Source: Qipengyuania vulgaris (GTDB taxonomy: Bacteria > Pseudomonadota > Alphaproteobacteria > Sphingomonadales > Sphingomonadaceae). From it: 64,000 nucleotides of DNA. Under the pieces are notes generated by a model. The model was not told the DNA's origin, searched no databases, and saw only the letters and a list, made by a program, of their open reading frames with translations. The translations under genes and the position numbers were made by a program. Shown here piece after piece: positions 43,550-50,552 of this stretch; positions within the stretch are counted from its first letter, which is position 1; each line of letters starts with the position of its first letter. Location of the stretch: assembly GCF_009827325.1 (NCBI RefSeq), contig NZ_WTYC01000012.1:122582-186581 (forward strand), given 5' to 3'.

Positions 43550-44355
43550 CAGTAATCGCTCCCTGGCTCGATCTGCGTGAGGTAGAAGATGCGCTGCATG
43601 ACTTCGTCGGCCGCCATGACGCCGTAGCCGATCGGGATCGGCTGCTTGGTTTGCGTGTCGAACAGGACGATCGCCGGCACGGTGCCTCCCTGAAGACCCA
43701 TTCGCTGGTACTGTCCGCTGTCGATCACGTAATTCGGGAAGAGCTCATTCGGACCACCGTCCATTGATACAGCCAGCACTTCGAGGCCGTAGTTGTCGGA
43801 CAACGCGCGCATGACCGGCGAGAACGTCCGGCACGCCGAGCAGCTCGAAGAGTAGAAGTAGAAGACGCCGTAGCGCTGCGTGAGCGCCTGCATCGATCCC
43901 TCGCGCTGGTCGCGGCGGTCCGTGAGCCAGGTCTGCTTGGCCAAGGTGCCCACTGGCCGTTCGAGTGTGTAGTCGAGCTCGGGGTTCTGCCAGATCGACC
44001 TGCTCCACGTATCGGCGAAGGTCGACGCACGATCGAGCTGCTCACGCTGAAAGCGGATGTAGTTGACGATGTTCTCGGAGGTCGGTTCGAGGATCGCGAG
44101 CGCCTTGAGTTCGTCGAGCTGCTTGGTGATCGCCGCCATTCGCTCCACGGCGGGTACGGTTTGGGCGGGCTGTTGCTCCCTCTCCTTCGCCTCGCGCTTC
44201 ACCTTCTCGGAATTGCAGTAGAACCACGACCCGAGCTTGCGCTCGTGGCAGTAGAAGGCATCGCGCTGGGACGCCGTGTCCGCCGTCTGCGCCAAACTGG
44301 GGGCCGTGGCTGCGGCGACTACTGCCGCAAGGCTGAGCAAAGCGAGCTTGTTCAT
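43549..44355 (-). CDS. traF: TraF, F-type pilus assembly thioredoxin-fold protein
   Basis: A 268-residue exported protein (signal MNKLALLSLAAVVAAATAPSLAQ). The N-terminal half has a paired-Cys segment (DAFYCHERKLGSWFYCNSEK), the C-terminal half a thioredoxin fold with SSSCSACRTFSPVMRALSDN, so CSAC replaces the classical CxxC active pair; F TraF itself lacks a redox pair. It is coupled to traH and to the small unidentified gene upstream. Confidence 0.9.
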   Translation of the reverse strand: MNKLALLSLAAVVAAATAPSLAQTADTASQRDAFYCHERKLGSWFYCNSEKVKREAKEREQQPAQTVPAVERMAAITKQLDELKALAILEPTSENIVNYIRFQREQLDRASTFADTWSRSIWQNPELDYTLERPVGTLAKQTWLTDRRDQREGSMQALTQRYGVFYFYSSSCSACRTFSPVMRALSDNYGLEVLAVSMDGGPNELFPNYVIDSGQYQRMGLQGGTVPAIVLFDTQTKQPIPIGYGVMAADEVMQRIFYLTQIEPGSDY

Positions 44356-44744
44356 GAGCGTTTCCCTTTGTCGAGGTCGAGCATCTGCAGGAGGAAGGCG
44401 GTCTTGAGGTGACCCCGACCACGGTCGATCATCCGGATCATTCCGCCGGACAGGGTCGTCGCGCCGTCGATGCCGGCGTCGGTGAGGCAGAAATCGAAGG
44501 CGCTCTCGCCCGCCCGGGAGATCCAACCGCGTTCGAGCAATCGGCCGATAGCGGCCACGAGCTCCGCCCTTGATGCTGGCCGCAGGAACCAGTCGTGGAT
44601 GCGCGAGAACATCTCCTCCTCGCTGGCAGCAAGGTTGCGTCCGATCGCGACGCTGATTGCGAGATCGAGCACCTCGGCAGCTGGGAATCGGTCCCCTTTT
44701 TGAAACGCAATGACTTCGCCGCCCGACACTTCAAGTCCCTCCAT
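44352..44744 (-). CDS. Unidentified 130-residue protein between traN and traF
   Basis: A cytosolic, Cys-poor protein. The middle (EEEMFSRIHDWFLRPASRAE, LVAAIGRLLERGWISRAGES, FDFCLTDAGIDG) looks like a winged helix-turn-helix, with RGWI as the wing turn. It overlaps traN by 14 bases and traF by four, so it is translated as part of the operon. I do not recognise the family. It could be a regulator embedded in the transfer operon or a small assembly factor. Confidence 0.55.
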   Translation of the reverse strand: MEGLEVSGGEVIAFQKGDRFPAAEVLDLAISVAIGRNLAASEEEMFSRIHDWFLRPASRAELVAAIGRLLERGWISRAGESAFDFCLTDAGIDGATTLSGGMIRMIDRGRGHLKTAFLLQMLDLDKGKRS

Positions 44745-46470
44745 TCAGAGTGTAGTAGTCTTCAATCTTGGTCTGGATCTGGATCGACATTTCGATCTCG
44801 TCGGGCAGCTTCGCCGCGTCGACGAACTCGGCGTAGACCTCGCGGAAATCCATCCGGCTGAGGTCGAGCTGCTGGAACTGGGCGATCAGAAAACCCTCGC
44901 AGTCGGGCTCCTTGGCCTTGCCCCATTGCATCCCGAGCTGGGCCTTGCCTTGCTCGTTGAGGATGCGGACCAGCTTGCTCCCGTAGCAGCAGTAGGATTG
45001 CTTGCGCGTCACGCAGACGCCGAGGATCTTGTCCGAACAATAAGTACCGACGTGGTGACAGAGCCCGGCATCATCCTTCTTGTCGACGTCCCGGTCCTGG
45101 CTGTTGCAGAGCCACGGCGTAAGGAGGGGAACCCCCTTCCCGCTGCAGCAATTGGACAGTCCGAACACCTTCTTGGTGCATTTCAGGTTCTCACCGCTGA
45201 AAATCTTCAGCTGGTTTGGATCGAACTCGTCGCGAAGCTCGCCCATGACGTTCATCGCCACCATAGCATCCTTGAACTCGGTCGATGCCTCGCGTGTGAC
45301 GCTCGTACATTCGCCGTTGATGCAGTAGAGATCGCCCGCACAGACATACGCCGGCGGGGGCGGCGTCCCCGTGTTCGGCGTGGTGCATTGGAACCAGCGA
45401 TCGTAGACATTGCAGGTGGTGCCGTCAGCGTCGTAGCTCAGGCACTCGTCGTGGCTGAACGCGCATTCCGGACGTGCCTCGAGCGCAGCACAGTCGTTCG
45501 CCGGAAGCAAACCCTGGCACTGATACGTGCGGCTCCACTCCCAGCACGGGCGGGTTACGGGCAAGCCATTGATGACGCGCGTCTCGTTGGGAGCCGTGCA
45601 GGTCTCGCTTTGGAGCGAGCACGTCGCTCCACCGATCGTGGCTTCGCATTGTGTTTCTTCGACGGACTCGCTGACAATCGAAATCGTGTTCCGCTCAATG
45701 CCTCCGGAGACCGCAGTTTGCGCGGGGCAAGAATAGGTCAGACGGTAAATTGGGTCGCCGGGTTCGGAGCAGTAGCGAGTGCGTCCATTGTCGTACCACT
45801 GAAGGCACCCTTGGCCTATCCGGACCCGGTTGATCTCCTGACAACCGCCGGCATCGAGCTGGCCTTGAATGGCGGCGCATTGCCGCGCGCCTAGATTGAC
45901 ATCCCTGTCGAACCCCTCATCGCAGGTGTACTCCCAATACCGGGACCCCTGTGTCTGAATTGTCAGAAGAGCCCTGCACGTCCGTGCTTCGTCGAAAGGC
46001 TGCGAACCCTGGTTGCAACTCTCGAGATAGGTGGTCGATCCACCGCCCCCGGGAGGCAGTGGATCGCATGAACCGCTCGATCCACCCGGGCTAGCGCCGG
46101 GACCGAGATAGGCGTCGGGATCGCTTTCGATGGCGGATGCCGCGGAGAGATCGATCGTCGCAGGATCGACGACCTTGCGGTATGGATCTACGACGATGCG
46201 ATAGTCCTGCTGATAGCGCTGCGCTTCGCCGGCCGTCGTCAGGCCGACCGCATCGTCAGCATACTCGAGCGATGGAAAATCGGTCCCTCCGTATGTCGGG
46301 ACGTTCGCTTGCGCACCATCGGCGAGGATGGACCCGTTCGTGGCATCGCGGACGCCCTCCCCGATCGCCTCGCCCTCTGCGCGCGCATCGGCCGAAGTCA
46401 TCTGCGCATGGGCGAGCTGACCCGTCGCCACGAGAACGGCACAAGCAAGAGCGAGGCCGCGGATGTTCAC
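44731..46470 (-). CDS. traN: TraN, F-type mating-pair stabilisation outer-membrane protein
   Basis: A 579-residue Cys-rich exported protein (signal MNIRGLALACAVLVATGQLAHA). More than 20 Cys occur from residue ~130 on, in patterns such as TCRALLTIQTQGSRYWEYTC and CSGKGVPLLTPWLC near the conserved C-terminal TraN region. TraN sits in the outer membrane and contacts the recipient cell, for example OmpA in F. A Pro/Gly/Ser-rich stretch (GPGASPGGSSGSC) separates the N-terminus. It overlaps trbC by four bases. Confidence 0.9.
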   Translation of the reverse strand: MNIRGLALACAVLVATGQLAHAQMTSADARAEGEAIGEGVRDATNGSILADGAQANVPTYGGTDFPSLEYADDAVGLTTAGEAQRYQQDYRIVVDPYRKVVDPATIDLSAASAIESDPDAYLGPGASPGGSSGSCDPLPPGGGGSTTYLESCNQGSQPFDEARTCRALLTIQTQGSRYWEYTCDEGFDRDVNLGARQCAAIQGQLDAGGCQEINRVRIGQGCLQWYDNGRTRYCSEPGDPIYRLTYSCPAQTAVSGGIERNTISIVSESVEETQCEATIGGATCSLQSETCTAPNETRVINGLPVTRPCWEWSRTYQCQGLLPANDCAALEARPECAFSHDECLSYDADGTTCNVYDRWFQCTTPNTGTPPPPAYVCAGDLYCINGECTSVTREASTEFKDAMVAMNVMGELRDEFDPNQLKIFSGENLKCTKKVFGLSNCCSGKGVPLLTPWLCNSQDRDVDKKDDAGLCHHVGTYCSDKILGVCVTRKQSYCCYGSKLVRILNEQGKAQLGMQWGKAKEPDCEGFLIAQFQQLDLSRMDFREVYAEFVDAAKLPDEIEMSIQIQTKIEDYYTLNGGT

Positions 46471-47204
46471 CGCTCAGACCTGTAATTGGCGAGCGCAACC
46501 CGCGAGACCGGCGCGCCGGGGCCGTTGGCGTTCGAGAAGGTCTCTAGCACGTAGCCAACGCTGACGTTGCCGGCGATCCGGTCGTGCGGAGGCGGCGTGG
46601 TCACGCAGTCGAGCTGGTCGCAGGGTTCGAAATCGCTCGAAAGCGCGACGTAGGTCGGTACCCGGTCGACCCGAAACGACCGGAACAGCCGCGGATCGAT
46701 CGCGACGTTGCTCGCGCCAGCCTGATCCACAACATTGCGGATGCCGGTGATGAACGCCTGCGGGTTTCCGGCCGAGAAGCCACGGAACACGACGACGCCA
46801 CCGGCCTTCGTCGTGTCCTCGATCAATTTCGCCAGCGCTCCCTCGGGCATCGAAAGGCTCGCGAATGCGATGAATAGCGGCGCGCCTTCGGGATTGGCCA
46901 TGCCGGCCTTCGCGCCGGCGACCATTTCGTCGAAGTCGAAAGGCCCGTCACCGCCCGCAATATCGGACACATCGAGACCTTCGATCGAGGCGTAACCCTC
47001 GTTGACGATCGTCTGCGCCTCTTCCCGATGTTCATCGCCATTGGAGGTAACGTAGTCGAAGAGTGCCTGGGCATCCGCTTGGAACTCTCCCGCGCGCGCC
47101 TCGATAGCCTGGGGGTCGAACCCGTCAGCGCTCTGGGCGACGACCGCCGTTACGCAGCCGATGAGGCTGAAGCCGGCGAGCGAGATAGCGATTTTTCGGT
47201 TCAC
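46467..47204 (-). CDS. trbC: TrbC, F-type pilus assembly protein
   Basis: A 245-residue exported protein with a thioredoxin-like C-terminal half (PLFIAFASLSMPEGALAKLI, AGGVVVFRGFSAGNPQAFIT, DRVPTYVALSSDFEPC). TrbC of F is a periplasmic partner of TraW in pilus assembly. GTG at 47204 was chosen since GGAGG lies seven bases upstream; the ATG at 47234 would overlap traU. Family assignment is by the type-F TrbC signature and its place between traU and traN, as in F. Confidence 0.85.
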   Translation of the reverse strand: MNRKIAISLAGFSLIGCVTAVVAQSADGFDPQAIEARAGEFQADAQALFDYVTSNGDEHREEAQTIVNEGYASIEGLDVSDIAGGDGPFDFDEMVAGAKAGMANPEGAPLFIAFASLSMPEGALAKLIEDTTKAGGVVVFRGFSAGNPQAFITGIRNVVDQAGASNVAIDPRLFRSFRVDRVPTYVALSSDFEPCDQLDCVTTPPPHDRIAGNVSVGYVLETFSNANGPGAPVSRVALANYRSER

Positions 47205-47218
47205 GGCGAGCCTCCGTC

Positions 47219-48244
47219 CTACAGCACGCAGCAATTGCGTTTACGCCAAAGGAGGAAGCCGACGTCCTCTCCCTTGACCGGGTAAACCTGTCCGGATTTG
47301 GGCAAGATGGTTGTCGCCCCGATCGGCGAGCAGCTTTCGCGCCCGCTGACCATCGGCGTCGGATTGACCTGCTGAAGCCGATACTGGCTCTTCTTCAGGA
47401 TCGGCATGATGTACTTCGAGCAAAGGGCCTTCGAGCCGCTGGTCCCCCAGGCAAGGCCCTGGCGATGCATCTTGTAGATCATCCGCTCGGCCGCGAGCCG
47501 CGCCGACTGCTTGATGCCGACATTGGCTCCGATATTGCCGTTCATCGGATACATCGGCCCTTGGCAACCCGAACACCAGAACAGCTCGTCGATCGGCAGT
47601 TTGGCGGTCGAGGCGATGCAGTCGGCCGAACACGCGGCCTGCGCGATCGGCGAGGTGAAGAGCGCCGCTTCCGGGTTTAACAGCGTCGTCAGCTCGTCGT
47701 CCTGCCAGAGCGGATCGATCTCGCTCATATAGGCAATGTCGAAGGAGCTCGCCTCAAGGCACAGGAAGTCGGTTACGACCTCCAGCCAATAGAGAAGCGG
47801 ATAGATGTAATAATGAACGTGATATTTGGCGGTGTTCTGCGATTGTCCTCCGATCTGCGAAGAGTTCGACGCATAGCCGTTACCGATCGGGAAGCCAGGG
47901 TCGAGCTTGATGCCTCCGAGATTTGGAAAGCACCACGGTTTTGTCGAGACATCGACAAGGCGCACGGGTTCCCAGAATCCCATCGCAAGCCCGACGCGCG
48001 GCACGGGCGTTCCGCACGCGCAGATCGGCAGATCCGGATTCTTGGTATCGGCGCGCGAGGATGGCCAGATCTTGAGCGATCCGAGCGAAAGTGGAAACAT
48101 GCAGCCCCAGCACACATCCGTGATCGGATTGACAAACGATCCGGAACAACGCCCCGGACCGGAGGGCAGTCCTTGGGCGGACGCCGGCGCGACAAGAGCA
48201 AGGGCGGCAAGCGCCGCAACAACGGTAAGCCACCTACGCAACAT
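47219..48244 (-). CDS. traU: TraU, F-type mating-pair/DNA-transfer protein
   Basis: A 341-residue exported Cys-rich protein (signal LTVVAALAALALVAPASAQG). Family motifs: NPITDVCWGCMFPLSLGSLK, CFPNLGGIKLDPGFPIGNGY and DELFWCSGCQGPMYPMNGNI. TraU is periplasmic and needed for DNA transfer more than for pilus growth. MLRRW was chosen as start; a longer ATG adds nine residues. It overlaps the small gene upstream by 11 bases. Confidence 0.92.
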   Translation of the reverse strand: MLRRWLTVVAALAALALVAPASAQGLPSGPGRCSGSFVNPITDVCWGCMFPLSLGSLKIWPSSRADTKNPDLPICACGTPVPRVGLAMGFWEPVRLVDVSTKPWCFPNLGGIKLDPGFPIGNGYASNSSQIGGQSQNTAKYHVHYYIYPLLYWLEVVTDFLCLEASSFDIAYMSEIDPLWQDDELTTLLNPEAALFTSPIAQAACSADCIASTAKLPIDELFWCSGCQGPMYPMNGNIGANVGIKQSARLAAERMIYKMHRQGLAWGTSGSKALCSKYIMPILKKSQYRLQQVNPTPMVSGRESCSPIGATTILPKSGQVYPVKGEDVGFLLWRKRNCCVL

Positions 48245-48506
48245 CGTCGGTCTCCCTGAAGAGCCAGGCATCGTCCGCGGCGTTCTTCAGCCTGGCCCAT
48301 GCCCAGCCCTGAACGGCCATGAAGGTGAAGGCCGCGGCCAGGCTCGGGAGAGCGGCGGACCCGATCAGCTGGCGAAGCTCGCCAAGGAACAGAAGTGCGA
48401 CCGCGAGAACCAGGCAGGCTGCGATGACGCGGAAGCGCGCAGCCCGCAGCTCCTTGGTTTCCGGAGCGGCCAGCGGAACCGGGATCATATCGCGCCAGGA
48501 CGTCAC
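48234..48506 (-). CDS. Unidentified 90-residue membrane protein between traW and traU
   Basis: Two hydrophobic helices (FRVIAACLVLAVALLFLGEL; AALPSLAAAFTFMAVQGWAW) with short basic and acidic ends. It overlaps both traW (four bases) and traU (11 bases), so it belongs to the operon. No family recognised; F has several small accessory genes in equivalent positions, but none clearly matches. Confidence 0.55.
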   Translation of the reverse strand: MTSWRDMIPVPLAAPETKELRAARFRVIAACLVLAVALLFLGELRQLIGSAALPSLAAAFTFMAVQGWAWARLKNAADDAWLFRETDDVA

Positions 48507-49159
48507 GATTGCCTCCGGGGGATAGCTTTTTCGGTAACCAGCAGGAGATCGCCCTTTGCCTCGACGAGCGCGGGCGTGCGGGTGATGCCGAAATGACTGG
48601 TGAGCTTGCCCTCCTGGTCGAAGTAGAACCGACGCTGGTGAGTTTTCATGGATTCGAAGGGCGAACCGTCGACGAAAATGATCTTGGCGCGTTCATCGGG
48701 TCCGTGCCCGAGCGCCCATTCAACCTCGGCGGGATCGTCGCCGTCCACGAAGACGAGCTTCTTGGATAGCCCCGAAGTCGTTAGCGGATTGACCCGCTGA
48801 CCACGCGCCGCGATCAGATTGCCTTGGTGGTCGCGAATGTCGTTCTCGACCACGATCGCGGGATCGAATTCCCACGAACGCGTCTCTTCGGCACGCGCCA
48901 TTCCCGGAACGGGAACCGGACGCATGACGCGATCCTTCACTTTCGCGGCGAACTGCTGGTTCATCTCGTCGAGCTTGCCGGTCGCCTGCGCATGATCGAG
49001 ACGCGCCTTGATGACGGACAGGAGGTCGGGCTCGATGACGGGCCAGGTCTGACCCATCTGGCCATGATCCTGCGCCTGCGCCTGCGCAGTCGGCATCGAC
49101 GGCGCCGTCGCAGCCGCGGTGACGGCGGCGCATGAGAGGATGACGAGACGATACCTCAC
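48503..49159 (-). CDS. traW: TraW, F-type pilus assembly protein
   Basis: A 218-residue exported protein (signal up to APSMPTAQA). Conserved TraW blocks are GQTWPVIEPDLLSVIKARLD, SWEFDPAIVVENDIRDHQGN and a C-terminal thioredoxin-like part with TSHFGITRTPALVEAKGDLL. GTG at 49159 (VRYRLVILS) was chosen because it overlaps the previous stop as GTGA. TraW works with TrbC in the periplasm. Confidence 0.9.
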   Translation of the reverse strand: MRYRLVILSCAAVTAAATAPSMPTAQAQAQDHGQMGQTWPVIEPDLLSVIKARLDHAQATGKLDEMNQQFAAKVKDRVMRPVPVPGMARAEETRSWEFDPAIVVENDIRDHQGNLIAARGQRVNPLTTSGLSKKLVFVDGDDPAEVEWALGHGPDERAKIIFVDGSPFESMKTHQRRFYFDQEGKLTSHFGITRTPALVEAKGDLLLVTEKAIPRRQS

Positions 49160-49677
49160 AGGATCGCCACTCCCGTTCCAACGAGGCGGTCGCGGCACAC
49201 GAAGCCGATGTGCGAATAGCGGCTGTCGAAGCCATCCTTGTGGTGAGTGGCCGCGAACACGCAGCCTTCCGGAACGACGCCGAGAGGACCTTCGGTCAGG
49301 GGATCGCCCCGTTTGGTGAGCGGCTTGATCGATGCGATGCGCTCGCCATTGACCAGCACGTCGCGGCCTTCGCGGGTCACGAAATCGCCGGGCAGACCGA
49401 AGGCGATCTTGGCGAAGGCGCCAGGCTCTTCGCCGAAATACTTCTGGGTGACCGGATCATGGCCCGGGTGGAATATCACGTAATCCCCGCGGTCGGGAAA
49501 GCGGCCACTTTCGACAAGGAACGCCCAGTTCGGCAGCGAATCCGTTGCGTTAATCATGAAAGCATGGGTCTCGCTCCATTGCTGCAGGGACGTCACCGCG
49601 GTTCCGATGCCGAAAAGCGCGGCGATCGCGAGTAGCTTGCCCTTGGTCGACAGCCGCTTGGCTCTATTGTTGAACAC
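49156..49677 (-). CDS. TraF-type S26 signal peptidase of the conjugation system
   Basis: A 173-residue membrane peptidase. After one N-terminal helix (GKLLAIAALFGIGTAVTSLQ) come the catalytic Ser region (MINATDSLPNWAFLVESGRF) and the Lys region (FAKIAFGLPGDFVTREGRDV), followed by HKDGFDSRYSHIGFVCRDRL. It resembles the plasmid RP4 TraF leader-peptidase family and probably processes the pilin. GTG at 49677 was chosen (VFNNRAKR); the ORF extends further with unlikely residues. F itself lacks such a gene, relying on host LepB. Confidence 0.85.
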   Translation of the reverse strand: MFNNRAKRLSTKGKLLAIAALFGIGTAVTSLQQWSETHAFMINATDSLPNWAFLVESGRFPDRGDYVIFHPGHDPVTQKYFGEEPGAFAKIAFGLPGDFVTREGRDVLVNGERIASIKPLTKRGDPLTEGPLGVVPEGCVFAATHHKDGFDSRYSHIGFVCRDRLVGTGVAIL

Positions 49678-50215
49678 CGCCCTGCCCTCCCCCGTTCGCG
49701 GCCATGAACGCCTGCATTTCCTGCTCGACACGCGCGTCTTGTGTTTGTTGCATGTCGATCGATGCCTGGGCGATTTGCGGGCGCGGCACCTTCGCGTAGA
49801 CAGCCGCCTTTACGCTCTGGGTGACGTCCGGGATCGCGCCGCCAATCACCGCCTCGTGGACGAGAACGACCTTCCCGCTCTTCGACAAGCCAGCGACGGT
49901 CCGATCGAGTGCGGCCATGAAAACGGCCGTTTCCTGGGCGGCGGTCTGCTCGTCGGAACTCGATCGCGCCTGGGCCTGCAGATATTCGCCGATGATCCCT
50001 TGCAGCTGAAGCTGCACGAACTCCTGGCGTCCCCCATCGTCAGAGACGAGGTTCTTGGTGACCCAGGCTCCCCAGATGAAGATGGCGGCGGCGGCAGCGA
50101 GCAGCACGATCTCCCGGGGTGAAAGACCCGCAAAGGCACGTTTGGCAGCCACTGTCTTGGGCCTGCGAACTTCGGCGGTCGCCGCACGATCGGCATTCTC
50201 GAACAGATCAGTCAT
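49664..50215 (-). CDS. trbI: TrbI, F-type transfer protein
   Basis: A 183-residue inner-membrane protein: basic N-terminus (RRPKTVAAKRAFAGLSPREI), one helix (VLLAAAAAIFIWGAWVTKNL), then a periplasmic helical part (KSGKVVLVHEAVIGGAIPDV; QASIDMQQTQDARVEQEMQA). The topology and the AVxGGAxDxT-like block match type-F TrbI, which affects pilus retraction. It overlaps the small gene upstream by eight bases. Confidence 0.82.
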   Translation of the reverse strand: MTDLFENADRAATAEVRRPKTVAAKRAFAGLSPREIVLLAAAAAIFIWGAWVTKNLVSDDGGRQEFVQLQLQGIIGEYLQAQARSSSDEQTAAQETAVFMAALDRTVAGLSKSGKVVLVHEAVIGGAIPDVTQSVKAAVYAKVPRPQIAQASIDMQQTQDARVEQEMQAFMAANGGGQGGVQQ

Positions 50216-50552
50216 TGTCACCTCCAGCGAGTTCGAAAGCGGAGCGAAGGCTCGCGCGGCGAAAGAAAGCGATGAGAACGAAGGCGCCGCCAAGGACCGT
50301 GAATACGATCGTTTGGAATTGCGCCTGTCGAGCCGCGTCGGCCGCGAGGAAGCGCGCGGTCAAATTGTCCAGCTGAAGCATCGTCCCAGAAAGGGTGAAG
50401 CTGCCGAGGAGGACGAAGAACAAGGTCGCGACGCCAAGGGTCGCGAGGCCCGTCGTGGCGAACCACCCGATCAGGCGGAGCGCAACGGCCATTGCGTCTT
50501 GGCCGCGTGCGATCCGGGTGTGCGGGGATCCGGCGTGTGCAAACGCGTTCAT
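50208..50552 (-). CDS. Unidentified 114-residue membrane protein between traC and trbI
   Basis: Two helices (LRLIGWFATTGLATLGVATL and QFQTIVFTVLGGAFVLIAFF) separated by ~35 residues (LDNLTARFLAADAARQAQ). It overlaps traC by four bases and trbI by eight. No family recognised. It is probably an inner-membrane accessory factor of the mating channel. Confidence 0.55.
   Translation of the reverse strand: MNAFAHAGSPHTRIARGQDAMAVALRLIGWFATTGLATLGVATLFFVLLGSFTLSGTMLQLDNLTARFLAADAARQAQFQTIVFTVLGGAFVLIAFFRRASLRSAFELAGGDND

Noticed and set aside
44710..45894. 394-codon plus-strand frame opposite traN
   Set aside because: Antisense shadow of the Cys-rich traN gene; no family match or start signal.
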